From positions 62,001 through 126,000 of the forward strand of contig NZ_VCNC01000003.1 in NCBI RefSeq assembly GCF_006210265.1: a stretch of 64,000 nt of DNA, read 5' to 3'. Each line of letters begins with the position of its first letter. The stretch's first letter is position 1. Position numbers and translations under genes: made by a program. Positions 25,812-34,841 of the stretch are shown piece by piece. The notes under the pieces were generated by a model. It saw only the letters and a program-made list of their open reading frames with translations, made no database searches and was not told the DNA's origin. This DNA comes from Desulfovibrio sp. UCD-KL4C. Its GTDB lineage: Bacteria; Desulfobacterota; Desulfovibrionia; Desulfovibrionales; Desulfovibrionaceae.

Positions 25812-26882
25812 TTGACTACTAAAGAAAATAAAGACAAATGCTTTGATTCTCTAAAATTGATTGCATTTTATCTTCCGCAATTTCATCCTATTCCTGAAAA
25901 TGATGAGTGGTGGGGGGCCGGTTTTACTGAATGGGACAATGTTCAAAGTGCTTTGCCCGGATTTAGTGGTCACAATCAGCCTCGTATTCCTGCTAAAACA
26001 TTAGGATATTATGACTTACGTCAGGAACGTGTTCAGTCAATGCAGGCAGCAATTGCTAGAAGATACGGTCTTTATGGATTTTGTTACTATTACTATTGGT
26101 TTGGTGGCAAAAAACTTCTTGAAACTCCTATGACCAATCTCATTAATTCAGGTAAGCCTGATTTTCCTTTTTGCATCTGCTGGGCAAATCATGATTGGAC
26201 AAGGGCTTGGTATGGTCAGAATAAGCAAGTCTTGATCGGTCAAGATTATTCACCAGAAAGTATGAGAAAGTTTATTCTGGACCTTGAACCTATATTAAAA
26301 GATCCTAGGTATATAACTATTGAAGGTCGCCCTGTTGTCTGTGTTTATCAGGCTGAAGAATTGCCTGACCCTAAAGGTATAACGAACCTTTGGCGTAAAG
26401 AGGCTCATCGCCTTGGTATTAATGATTTGTATTTAGTAAACATTGAAGCATTGTGTTGGGATTATCCGCCTAGTTCATTCGGCTTTGATGCATCTATTGA
26501 GTTTGCTCCTGACTGGAGAAGTACAGGGGAATTACTTGATTCTGAAAGTAAGCCGAGGCGTGTAGATTATCGGTCAACTGTGGCAAATATGATTCTTAAA
26601 CCTAAACCGGAATATAAAAGGTTTAGAGGAGTCTTTCCACAGTGGGATAATACTCCCAGGTATAAAAAAGCAGCTCTGGTTTTTGAAAATTCTAACCCGG
26701 GTATTTTTAGTTATCACCTTAAAAGTATGATGGAATACACCATCGAAAATTTTCAAGAAGATGAACGTCTAATATTTATTAACGCATGGAATGAGTGGGG
26801 AGAAGGTTGCTATCTGGAACCATGTGAAACTTACGGCTACTCTTACTTAGATGCTATTAAATATTTATTTGAAAGATATTGA
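25812..26882 (+). CDS. WbsX-like glycoside hydrolase family 99-type protein
   Basis: A 356-residue protein with the WbsX/GHF99-like hallmarks: 'LIAFYLPQFHPIPENDEWWG', 'GAGFTEWDNV', 'GLYGFCYYYYWFGGKKLLE', 'FPFCICWANHDWTRAWYG', and 'LIFINAWNEWGEGCYLEP'. Such proteins are usually found in O-antigen or other surface polysaccharide clusters. Here no other polysaccharide gene is adjacent, so it is an orphan, perhaps acquired. The start is a TTG with GTGGAG at good distance. It probably acts on glycans of the cell surface, but the linkage is unknown. Confidence 0.9.
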   Translation: MTTKENKDKCFDSLKLIAFYLPQFHPIPENDEWWGAGFTEWDNVQSALPGFSGHNQPRIPAKTLGYYDLRQERVQSMQAAIARRYGLYGFCYYYYWFGGKKLLETPMTNLINSGKPDFPFCICWANHDWTRAWYGQNKQVLIGQDYSPESMRKFILDLEPILKDPRYITIEGRPVVCVYQAEELPDPKGITNLWRKEAHRLGINDLYLVNIEALCWDYPPSSFGFDASIEFAPDWRSTGELLDSESKPRRVDYRSTVANMILKPKPEYKRFRGVFPQWDNTPRYKKAALVFENSNPGIFSYHLKSMMEYTIENFQEDERLIFINAWNEWGEGCYLEPCETYGYSYLDAIKYLFERY

Positions 26883-26895
26883 TAGCCTCCATTGA

Positions 26896-26925
26896 TTGAC
26901 ACTAATTTACTCGCAAGCCTACCAT
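26896..26925 (+). promoter_or_regulatory. Promoter of the 55-residue ORF
   Basis: TTGACA (26896-26901), an 18-base spacer, and TACCAT (26920-26925). Transcription would begin about at the ATG of the small gene at 26933, which has no Shine-Dalgarno sequence. Confidence 0.45.
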
Positions 26926-26932
26926 TATACGC

Positions 26933-27100
26933 ATGATCGACAAAGACTCTGCTATTGAAACCGTTATGCGAAAGCTCAAGAAAGTTCAGATTGGACAAGG
27001 ATTGGATTTGCGCACTTACAAGCGTGATCGGTCCGTTGTTATTATGCGTTCGGCGGAAGATTCATCTTCTGTTATTGAGGATGGATTTTTTAAAGTTTAA
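26933..27100 (+). CDS. Small hypothetical protein, 55 residues
   Basis: Begins MIDKDSAIETVMRKLKKVQ and ends SSVIEDGFFKV. The sequence looks like a helix followed by two strands ('GLDLRTYKRDRSVVIMRSAE') and has normal amino acid composition. A consensus-like promoter lies so close upstream that the message may be leaderless. It sits alone between the WbsX gene and a chemoreceptor gene. I do not recognise the family; reality is likely from composition and the promoter. Confidence 0.6.
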   Translation: MIDKDSAIETVMRKLKKVQIGQGLDLRTYKRDRSVVIMRSAEDSSSVIEDGFFKV

Positions 27101-27326
27101 TCCGGCTGAAGCGTATTTTAAATAATATTCTCCTTTCAGTATTGCTCCTTAAATAAAAGATAAATATTTAAACTTTAAGAGTTTTCTCTTTGATTCTTTT
27201 TGTATCTGTTCTTGCCGCATTATCGAAAATTATGTTATCTAAAAATATAATGATCTTTCTTTTCTATCTAAAAAGTAGGAGATACGGATTGTTTTTTTTA
27301 GAATTTACAATAGGAATAGGGTGGGG

Positions 27327-29015
27327 ATGTTTAAGTTAAAGTCTTTACAATCCAGAGTATTACTTATTGTCGGAGTGCTCTTTCTAGTTGTAACATCAGT
27401 ACATTCAGTATTCGAATATCGCAGTAAACTGGATTTTATTATTCAGGGCGGTAAAACACTGGCAAAATTTCAATATAAGCCAGTAAAACAGCTTATTGAT
27501 GAGCATGGAACCGCTGTAACAAGTAAAATGGTCAAAGCTGTAAAGAAGGATTACGGGTTTAATATTTCTGTTGTTGTGCCGGATGGAAGCGGTTTTAAAT
27601 ATCAGGCCAAAACCCATACGCTTACAATTCCCAAAAAAATGTTTCCGTGGCTACGCAAGGTCATGAAAGCCGATAAGCCTTTATTTAGAAGAGTAACTAA
27701 AAACAACAAAGAATTGATCACATACTATGCACAGATGCGTGATAAAAGCGGAAGGGTCACCGGGGTCGTGGCTATTCCCAGAAATATAACTTCCGAACTT
27801 GACCGTCTTAACCGCGAAGCTCTTTATACTGTCATAATGGCTCTTTTTTCCATGAGTCTTTTTTTTATTGGAGTCCATTTTGCTCTTGGTCGTATGCTTA
27901 ACAATCCACTTAAAGATATTCTCGTTTTTTTTGAACGTGCTGAAGAGGGAGATTATAAAAAACGTCTTGGCGAATATCCGGTGGAGATCGGTAAGCTCGC
28001 ACTTGGAGTAAATGGTTTGATGGATACCGTTGAAAAAATGATAAACAAGAATAAAGAGGAACGTGCAAAGGCCGTGGAGCAGGCTGAACATTCTGAGAAA
28101 GTAGCTCTTGATGCTAAAACACAGCATGATCAAGTGCGTTCTCTCATAGAAAGAATGAGTGGTATGGCCCATAATATTTCCGCAATTTCTGATAAATTGG
28201 CAGATGCTGCCGGGTATCTTGTAAATGAACTGGCCCGTTCGGGCCGTGGTTTAGAAGATCAAAAATTACAATCTGGTGCTCTTTCCGAAGCTGTTGAAGA
28301 AATGAAAAATGTTGCAACGGAGGTTGCTCATAGCGCTTCCAGCGCAGCCGATAGAGCTGAGTCTGCCCGTAATAAAGCCAGAACCGGAGCAGAAATTGTA
28401 GAGCAGGTTGTCAGTTTAAATTTAACTTTACAGGGCAAAGCTGAAGAGCTGAAAGATAATATGGGAGAACTGCAGGAGCATGCAGAAAGCATAGGAAAAG
28501 TCGTAGAAGTTATCAGCGATATTGCCGATCAGACAAATCTTTTGGCATTAAATGCCGCCATTGAAGCTGCAAGGGCTGGTGAGAGCGGGCGAGGCTTTGC
28601 AGTTGTTGCCGACGAAGTGCGTAAGCTTGCTGAAAAAACAGTTCAGGCCACCCATGAAGTCGAAAATACTGTTCATAAAATTCAGCAGGGAACGGGAAAA
28701 AGTTTCGAAAATACGGCTGCAGCAGTACTTTCTATTTCTTCAAATGCAAAGCTTAGTGGTAGATCCGGTGAAATGCTGAAAGAAATTGTTGATATTGCAG
28801 CAGTGACTGCGGATCAGGTTAAAACCATTGTGAATGCAGCTGAAAAGCAGTCTATCGACAGTGAAGAGCTTAGTAATTCCACACTGATAATTAATTCAAT
28901 CGCGAACAATAATTCAAAATCAATGGCGGTATGTTTGGATGCGGTTGAATCCATAAATGAATTAACCAGCGAATTGCATGAAGTTGTTAATGATTTACGT
29001 TCCATTGAAAGCTGA
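27327..29015 (+). CDS. Methyl-accepting chemotaxis protein
   Basis: A 562-residue chemoreceptor. A membrane helix at about 8-28 and another near 168-190 bracket a periplasmic sensor of about 140 residues. A HAMP domain follows, then the signalling domain whose hairpin tip is '[43 protein letters not shown]' (core '[20 protein letters not shown]'). It would signal to CheA/CheW encoded elsewhere. There is an earlier in-frame GTG six bases upstream. I chose the ATG with the G-rich AGGGTGGGG ahead of it. Ligand unknown. Confidence 0.94.
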   Translation: MFKLKSLQSRVLLIVGVLFLVVTSVHSVFEYRSKLDFIIQGGKTLAKFQYKPVKQLIDEHGTAVTSKMVKAVKKDYGFNISVVVPDGSGFKYQAKTHTLTIPKKMFPWLRKVMKADKPLFRRVTKNNKELITYYAQMRDKSGRVTGVVAIPRNITSELDRLNREALYTVIMALFSMSLFFIGVHFALGRMLNNPLKDILVFFERAEEGDYKKRLGEYPVEIGKLALGVNGLMDTVEKMINKNKEERAKAVEQAEHSEKVALDAKTQHDQVRSLIERMSGMAHNISAISDKLADAAGYLVNELARSGRGLEDQKLQSGALSEAVEEMKNVATEVAHSASSAADRAESARNKARTGAEIVEQVVSLNLTLQGKAEELKDNMGELQEHAESIGKVVEVISDIADQTNLLALNAAIEAARAGESGRGFAVVADEVRKLAEKTVQATHEVENTVHKIQQGTGKSFENTAAAVLSISSNAKLSGRSGEMLKEIVDIAAVTADQVKTIVNAAEKQSIDSEELSNSTLIINSIANNNSKSMAVCLDAVESINELTSELHEVVNDLRSIES

Positions 29016-29277
29016 TTTTAGAAAATAATTATAGGATTGCAGAATTAGAAAGTTGGCGGAAGTTATTTTAAAGTCTGGTTTTGGGCTGAGTTAATCCGTG
29101 TCATTCATCAGAAGATCAGAGTTTACAGATCATCTCGATGGGCATGGCTACCCCGAAACTTTGTTAAGGTGGAATTTCCGCGTAGTAATAAGATTCGTGT
29201 TTATGAGGTTGGAGGGGATGGGGTAGGGCCACATTCCAAGATGTAACCCTTTCCCCAAAACATCAAAATAAAAGCTA

Positions 29278-29613
29278 TTAAGCCTTCTTAACAACAGAAG
29301 TCTTAAGCATCATAGATCCGAAGTTAGGCACTTTGCAGGAAATATCATGCACGCCGTCATCAGGATCTACCAATTTAATATTTTTAACTTTTGTTCCCTT
29401 TTTGATGGAACCGGATGCGCCTTTGACTTTTAAGTCTTGGGTAATGATAACAGTATCACCGTCAACTAAGACATTGCCGTTTGCATCTTTATATACTTTT
29501 TCTGCCACGTCTTCGGGCTGAAATTCAAAATTACATTCCGGGCAGATAAGAGCACTTCCATCAGAATACACATGTTCACACTTACACTGCGGACAGTTAG
29601 GTATATTTTCCAT
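29278..29613 (-). CDS. yjdM: YjdM/PhnA-family zinc-ribbon protein
   Basis: A 111-residue cytoplasmic protein. The N-terminus holds a zinc ribbon (NCPQCKCEHVYSDG ... ICPECNFEF), and the remainder is the PhnA/YjdM domain: 'DANGNVLVDGDTVIITQDLK', 'VKGASGSIKKGTKVKNIKLV'. E. coli YjdM (formerly PhnA) lies next to the phosphonate genes but is not required for phosphonate use; its function is unclear. A TTG three codons earlier is a possible alternative start. It is convergent with the chemoreceptor gene. Confidence 0.92.
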   Translation of the reverse strand: MENIPNCPQCKCEHVYSDGSALICPECNFEFQPEDVAEKVYKDANGNVLVDGDTVIITQDLKVKGASGSIKKGTKVKNIKLVDPDDGVHDISCKVPNFGSMMLKTSVVKKA

Positions 29614-29822
29614 TACTTCCAACCATTAGGTTTTAATATCCCCATTTATTGCGGGGACAAATCATTAAAAAGTGCAAGCTAAAAACTTAAAACAATCAAG
29701 TTCAAAATAGCTTGGATAATAATCATGGTTTTAGATGGCCTCACGGCACATCAATTCTACTATTTCTCATTTAGCAGGTTTTGTAAAATCCGTTTAACTT
29801 GGACCTGCAAAAGCATAAAATG

Positions 29823-31880
29823 TTACATCCCTTTCATATATACAACTTTTCCATCGCAGATAGTTGTGTCAATTTTCAAGGTGTAAGATTCCTTTTCCAA
29901 TTCTTTTATATTTCCCGAAAGAATTACTATATCAGCCAGCATGCCGGGTTTGATTTCTCCCTTAATATTTTGGCTATACTCGGAAAAAGCAGCTCCGGAA
30001 GTATAAGCGGCGACAGCTTCTTCCAAGGTTAAAGACTGGTCTCTGGCTCCTTCATACCAAGGTTTGCGAGTCACCGCGTGGTTGATTCCGGCTCTTGAAT
30101 CGCAGGAAACTATGGGCCAGTCACTGCCGAAAACAAGTGTGGCGTCGTCCACCAACGCTTCCTTCCATGCAAAGGCTGTATTCCATTCTGACTTCGGAAC
30201 CAGAGTATGCCACATGGTCATAGGAGGTCTTTCATGCAAGGGTTGCATGGAGGCAATAACATCCAGTTTGCCGAATCTGGGCAGGTCATCCTGAGTGCAG
30301 GTTTCAATATGCTCCACACGGTGCGGAATTCTGTCGCCCCTTTTTTTATCAATATCTTTATTTTTTCCCCGAGCTTTGGAAATAGCATCCAGCATAGATT
30401 TAACCGATCCGTCTCCTATTGAGTGTGCTGCAACCTGAATCCCGAGTCTGTCCGCAAAAGCCAGAAGCTTGTCTAAATCACCTTGATTGAATTCCGGTAT
30501 GCCTTGTGACGGGTCTTTATCAAGACGGTAAGCTGTATCCTTTTCAATAACCCCATCCATAAAAATTTTTAATGTGTCCAGCCGTACTTTGGCATGATAG
30601 CCCATATGTTTCGGCATGTTGTTCTTGCGGTGGGGATTCTCCCTTTTCGCATGATGTTCTATATGTTTTTTATGAATAACGTCTGTTAATTTACGGGAGA
30701 CTTTAAGTAACTTGTTCATCATTGGATGATTTTCGCCATGCCCTCCTTTGGCAGCCATTTTTTTTACTTTTGTATGTCTGACCGTGCCGGCATCCTTGAG
30801 CAATTCCAAAAGACTGTCATGCAATTGTGCTGCGGTGATTTCTTTTTTGCGGGCCTTATTGAGAAGATCGCGAGCGGTATAGGCCATGACCACATCATGC
30901 AGCATGTTGTGATCCGCAACAGAGGAAAATGAAGAGCTGACTCGTATAGGTAAACGGTTTTGTTGTTCCAGTTCAAGAAGTAAAAGCAGGAATGATAAAT
31001 CTTCTGCCGGTTGAGCCAAAGCCATTCGATGTACTCCGGTAATACCGTGTTCAGCGAGCTGGTTGCATACCGTTTCTAAGTCGGAAAGCTGCTGCTCAAT
31101 AGAGCTGGGATATTTGGCTTGCAGAGGCCCCTCAAGGAAAGAATAAACATCTGGTTCCCTGAACTCGCCTGTGGGAATCCCATCAGAATCAATTATGATT
31201 TTTTGCTCCAACCCAAGTTCTTCAATCAGGTGCGGGTAAGGGGGCATTTTATGTAGCAATTCGGCTTCTTCTAAAGCTTTTGTATTGGCCCATGCAGTAT
31301 GCATATCATGGGCAAAAACAAGAAGTGGCTTGTCATTAACTATTTCATCGAGCGTCTGGCGGCAGGTCTCTGCAGGGATTATGGGGTCATCAAAATAATG
31401 GAGTCCGAAGACATACAGAATCGGTGAGTTTGAGTTTTCTTCTGCATATTTACTAAGGCGACTTTTAAAATCAGCCGCTGTTTCTACATCTTCAATTGTT
31501 AAAGTTCCGAGCCGCTGCATAGCGACATCCAGATGCAGATGAGAATCTACAAAACCGGGTGACACAGAATTGCCCTGTGCATCTAATATCTTGGTTGAAG
31601 AACCTGTAACCTGATTAATTTCATCTGATGAGCCTACTTTAGTAATAGTGTTTCCTGCAACTGCGATATTCACTTTGCTACCATCATTTAACAGCGCATT
31701 TATGATAACCAAATCAGCCTTTGCGTTTGGATCGTATTCACATTCAGGTTCTATACGGCAATCAACATCAGAATCAATTTCCTCAAGGCTTAAATCCCTT
31801 TTCTCCACTCCTAGAAGTTCTGGGTAGTTCATTGCAAGAGTATGAAGCAATGCTGTTTCTGATCTTTTAGGGCAATTCAT
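29823..31880 (-). CDS. Amidohydrolase, YtcJ-like, with a basic His-rich insert
   Basis: A 685-residue metal-dependent hydrolase of the amidohydrolase 3 family. The metal motif is 'SPGFVDSHLHLDVAMQRLG' near residue 110, with later 'IQVAAHSIGDG', 'RVEHIE' and 'LVFGSDWPIVS' (aspartate). The C-terminus has the composite-domain return 'GEIKPGMLADIVILSG'. Unlike usual members (about 530-580 residues) it carries an extra segment near residues 355-430, rich in Lys, His and Arg ('HHAKRENPHRKNNMPKHM'). No signal peptide is evident. AGGAG precedes the ATG. The substrate is unknown. Confidence 0.9.
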   Translation of the reverse strand: MNCPKRSETALLHTLAMNYPELLGVEKRDLSLEEIDSDVDCRIEPECEYDPNAKADLVIINALLNDGSKVNIAVAGNTITKVGSSDEINQVTGSSTKILDAQGNSVSPGFVDSHLHLDVAMQRLGTLTIEDVETAADFKSRLSKYAEENSNSPILYVFGLHYFDDPIIPAETCRQTLDEIVNDKPLLVFAHDMHTAWANTKALEEAELLHKMPPYPHLIEELGLEQKIIIDSDGIPTGEFREPDVYSFLEGPLQAKYPSSIEQQLSDLETVCNQLAEHGITGVHRMALAQPAEDLSFLLLLLELEQQNRLPIRVSSSFSSVADHNMLHDVVMAYTARDLLNKARKKEITAAQLHDSLLELLKDAGTVRHTKVKKMAAKGGHGENHPMMNKLLKVSRKLTDVIHKKHIEHHAKRENPHRKNNMPKHMGYHAKVRLDTLKIFMDGVIEKDTAYRLDKDPSQGIPEFNQGDLDKLLAFADRLGIQVAAHSIGDGSVKSMLDAISKARGKNKDIDKKRGDRIPHRVEHIETCTQDDLPRFGKLDVIASMQPLHERPPMTMWHTLVPKSEWNTAFAWKEALVDDATLVFGSDWPIVSCDSRAGINHAVTRKPWYEGARDQSLTLEEAVAAYTSGAAFSEYSQNIKGEIKPGMLADIVILSGNIKELEKESYTLKIDTTICDGKVVYMKGM

Positions 31881-32047
31881 ATAAGACTCCTCTGGGTTGC
31901 GGTTTGTTATATTTTGCAGTGAATTTACTTAAAAAATACTAACCGCAAGATGTTTTTCCCGTTGCATCTATGATTCCAATATGCGTATTCTGCAAATAGA
32001 TAAGCCGATCTGTTAAAGGAACATAACAACGACTAGGATTCGCGTAT

Positions 32048-33127
32048 ATGCTATCATATCTTATTTTCTTTTTCTTGTTTGCTATTACCTGTTCATTTTT
32101 ATGCTCTCTTTGGGAGGCCGTTCTTCTAAGTATCACCCCTTCTTACATTCAAATCCAGATATATGAAAAAACTGCAATAGCTACTACTTTGAAACATTTT
32201 AAAGAGAATATAGACAAACCTCTCGCAGCAATTCTGACTCTGAATACAATAGCACATACAGTAGGAGCTATTGGGGTTGGCAAACAAGCTGCTGTTATCT
32301 GGGCCGATGAGAATTTTTTTATCACAGGATTCGTGGTCCCGGCATTGATGACATTGGCAATTCTGGTTCTATCCGAGTTGATCCCCAAAACAATTGGAGC
32401 CAATTACTGGAAGGAACTGACGGCTTTTACCGTATGGTCAATCTCACTCATCATAAAGATTCTGTTTCCCTTAGTATGGTTTAGCCAATTCCTAACGACG
32501 TCTTTAAAAAATGAAAAAAATAAAAGCGTCTTTTCTAGAACGGATTTTTTGGCAATGGCTCAGGTTGGGGCTGATAAAGGAGTACTGGAAAAGAAAGAGT
32601 CTTATATTATAAACAATTTACTGAAATTCAAAACAATCACAGTGAAAGACGTAATGACTCCCAGAGTAATGATTGCAGCGAGTCAGCGCGATGACACCTT
32701 GGGGGGATTTCATGAAAGCAATCCCGATATGATTTTTTCACGAATAATATTATTCGGAAAATCTATTGATGATGTTACAGGTTATTTCTTAAAACAGGAA
32801 TTATTAGAAAGCCTTACTCATGATAAACATCAAAACAAACTTAAGGTAATAGAAAGGAAAATTCCTCGCACTCGGGAAGACAGCGCAATCACTGACTTGC
32901 TTGACCAGTTGATTCTCAATCACGAGCATATAGCACTTGTGATTGATCCATACGGTGGCACTTCCGGAGTTGTTACAATTGAGGATGTAATTGAGACTTT
33001 GTTGGGGGTAGAAATAATGGATGAGTCAGACAAAGTCGCTGACATTCAATTGCTTGCACGAAAAAGCTGGGAGAAACGTGCAATTTCGATGGGATTGCTT
33101 GTCGATTCATCCAAAACAGAAGAATAG
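32048..33127 (+). CDS. CNNM/DUF21 membrane protein with CBS domains
   Basis: A 359-residue HlyC/CorC (CorB-like) protein. Four membrane segments in residues 1-150 form the DUF21/CNNM domain ('LVLSELIPKTIGANYWKEL' is the typical motif). Two CBS repeats follow: 'TVKDVMTPRVMI' and 'HEHIALVIDPYGGTSGVVTI'. The C-terminal CorC-HlyC domain is short or absent, because the protein ends soon after the second CBS. Family members relate to magnesium or cobalt efflux. AGGA precedes the ATG. It is divergent from the amidohydrolase gene. Confidence 0.9.
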   Translation: MLSYLIFFFLFAITCSFLCSLWEAVLLSITPSYIQIQIYEKTAIATTLKHFKENIDKPLAAILTLNTIAHTVGAIGVGKQAAVIWADENFFITGFVVPALMTLAILVLSELIPKTIGANYWKELTAFTVWSISLIIKILFPLVWFSQFLTTSLKNEKNKSVFSRTDFLAMAQVGADKGVLEKKESYIINNLLKFKTITVKDVMTPRVMIAASQRDDTLGGFHESNPDMIFSRIILFGKSIDDVTGYFLKQELLESLTHDKHQNKLKVIERKIPRTREDSAITDLLDQLILNHEHIALVIDPYGGTSGVVTIEDVIETLLGVEIMDESDKVADIQLLARKSWEKRAISMGLLVDSSKTEE

Positions 33128-33379
33128 AATCAAGTCGCTATTTCATCTTATTTAAGCCCTTATGAGGGCAAGTTTAATTGCATTGAGGGTATTCATAACG
33201 AGGTTGTCCTAACCTTTTACCCAACTTCCAAACAAGAAGAGTAGCGGAGTTGAAGGGGGTCGAACCTTCGGGCGTCGGTTTGATTGGCTAGAGATTGCCG
33301 TTCAATAAAATAAATCTGTTACATTGTAATGATTCGTTGGGGCATGTTTGATGATTGCTGAATGCCATAGTTTTTACCA
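33128..33379. other. Decayed stretch with a tRNA remnant
   Basis: No gene. A weak hairpin GCCCTTATGAGGGC at 33156-33169 follows the CNNM gene. The tRNA-Asp-like remnant at 33238-33290 lies in it, listed separately. Confidence 0.45.
33238..33290 (-). pseudogene. Degenerate tRNA-Asp 3' half
   Basis: Read on the minus strand it matches the 3' half of the intact tRNA-Asp at 34484-34560 at about 70% of positions over roughly 50 bases. The T arm (GTCGAACCTTC versus CTCGAACCCTC) and the acceptor strand (GCGGAGTTG versus GCGGAGTCG) are recognisable; the CCA reads CTA and the anticodon region is lost. It has the same orientation as the intact tRNA 1.2 kb away. Confidence 0.7.
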
Positions 33380-33640
33380 TTATTTTTGATTAATTATTAC
33401 CATTTCATTAAGTTTTTTTGCATAACTCTTTATGTCTGGGAATAAAATTGATCGTCGTATACTAAGTATGGTTAATTCTTCTGCTATATTGTCAATGTGC
33501 TTTGCTGGAACAATCAGCTCTTCTAAAAAATGACTTTGTTTATTTTATCCAAAGGTGTGTCTATGTAGAACTTCAACATTTGCGTTTGATATGGCTCTAC
33601 TTTAAAGAAGGGATAGTCTGCCAGTTCCTCAAAAATACAA
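33380..33640 (-). pseudogene. C-terminal fragment of an FRG-domain protein, frameshifted
   Basis: On the minus strand the frames read 'FEELADYPFFKVEPYQTQML ... LDKINKVIF' and, after a one-base shift in a run of six T (near 33517), 'LEELIVPAKHIDNIAEELTI' then 'LSIRRSILFPDIKSYAKKLN' and a stop. The last part matches the typical C-terminus of FRG-domain proteins ('...IP...ILRELDLMGIN..SLFPDLDGLAKYL'), common in mobile and defence regions. The N-terminal part is missing and a hairpin terminator cuts in at 33640-33671. The gene is therefore broken by truncation and frameshift. Confidence 0.72.
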
Positions 33641-33671
33641 AAATGGTTACATCAAAAAATGTAACCATTTT
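33640..33671 (-). terminator. Terminator of the amidotransferase gene
   Basis: Arms AAAATGGTTACAT and ATGTAACCATTTT (13 bases, perfect), with T-rich sequence after it on the minus strand, 31 bases past the stop at 33702. Confidence 0.85.
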
Positions 33672-33701
33672 CATTAAGTGTAGGGGGGAGGTCTCAACAA
33701 T

Positions 33702-34394
33702 TTATGATATCTCAATCCAGTTTTTAAAAATCTGATTGTTTGTTGCGAATTCATCCTTTGATACGTTTGTCTGGCAGTGATTCTTTTCAAACTTAAGATC
33801 TTTTTTTCTCATGTCTTCGGTAAACTTGAATATATCATTATACATGAAGTCTGGGTGAAACTGTATTCCCCAAATTTTTTTCCCTTGCACCTGAAAACCA
33901 TGGATCGCACATCTTGCTGAGCTTGCCGTAATTTCGAACCTTTTATCTAGATCAAAGATCTCATCATAGTGAAAAACCGCTGATTTCAGAGAATCAATAT
34001 TATTGAAAATAGAGTTGTTAGATAATTTTACATTTATCCACCCGATTTCTGGGGTTGCTGATTTTCGTACATGAGATTTACCAAGTATATGCCTGATTAA
34101 AAATTGATGTCCAAAACATATGCCGAGAATGGACTTATCTTTTGATATGAAATGATGGATGATGGAATCCAACTGTGGATACCATGTGTTTTCTTCTGTG
34201 GCACTTTCAGTTGAACCGGATATCAGTAAATGTGTATACTTTTTGGAATAGTCAATGTTTTCAAGGTCAGCTAGGTGGACAATTTCATAACTGGTGCTGA
34301 TGGCTCGAAACACCTCAGCTATTCTATTATTAAAACTATTTTTAAGTGAAGTTTCGAAGAGAAGATTCAGGACAAGAATATGTTTATTATCCAT
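33702..34394 (-). CDS. Class I glutamine amidotransferase-like protein
   Basis: A 230-residue stand-alone class I glutamine amidotransferase. The nucleophile elbow is 'LGICFGHQF' with Cys93, the histidine motif is 'GIQFHPDFM' with His180; the usual glutamate after His-Pro is an aspartate here. 'HLLISGSTESATEENTWYP' is the typical oxyanion and interface region. No partner synthase or transferase gene is adjacent. It lies between a decayed tRNA-Asp and the second tRNA pair, with its own terminator, and is more AT-rich than neighbours. It was probably acquired with the element once inserted there (inference). Substrate unknown. Confidence 0.88.
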   Translation of the reverse strand: MDNKHILVLNLLFETSLKNSFNNRIAEVFRAISTSYEIVHLADLENIDYSKKYTHLLISGSTESATEENTWYPQLDSIIHHFISKDKSILGICFGHQFLIRHILGKSHVRKSATPEIGWINVKLSNNSIFNNIDSLKSAVFHYDEIFDLDKRFEITASSARCAIHGFQVQGKKIWGIQFHPDFMYNDIFKFTEDMRKKDLKFEKNHCQTNVSKDEFATNNQIFKNWIEIS

Positions 34395-34444
34395 TTAGGT
34401 TCACCAGTTTCAAAAGTGTCTTATTATGGTTTTATCAAACACAA

Positions 34445-34474
34445 AAAGGGTTACATCTTTCGATGTAACCCTTT
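34445..34474 (-). terminator. Terminator of the second tRNA-Val/tRNA-Asp operon
   Basis: Perfect stem AAAGGGTTACATC / GATGTAACCCTTT followed by TT on the minus strand, ten bases after the tRNA-Asp CCA end. Confidence 0.87.
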
Positions 34475-34483
34475 AAGGAAAAG

Positions 34484-34560
<77 letters not shown>

Positions 34561-34606
34561 GCATATATGTAATAAAGCGTGTTAAGCGACGCTTATTAGC
34601 AGTTTG

Positions 34607-34682
34607 TGGTAGGCGAAACAGGGCTCGAACCTGTGACCCTCGGCTTGTAAGGCCGATGCTCTTCCAGCTGAGCTATTCGCCC
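34607..34682 (-). tRNA. tRNA-Val (anticodon TAC), copy 2
   Basis: Identical over 76 bases to the copy at 20982-21057, with encoded CCA, 46 bases ahead of tRNA-Asp in the same operon order. Confidence 0.97.
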
Positions 34683-34841
34683 ACAAATTCAGTTTGTCAA
34701 ACTGAAGGCTGTGATCAAACTTCCTGCACCTTGGTGCGTTTCCGTATTACTCACTGCCACGAGGAGGGATACTGCCGATGAGTAACCATTTTGTCAAACT
34801 GTTTTTTTGGTATATTTAAAATAATTTTTAACTATTTGCTT

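Noticed and set aside
33502-33735. 77-codon plus-strand frame
   Set aside because: It is antisense to the FRG relic and crosses a terminator hairpin; no ribosome binding site.
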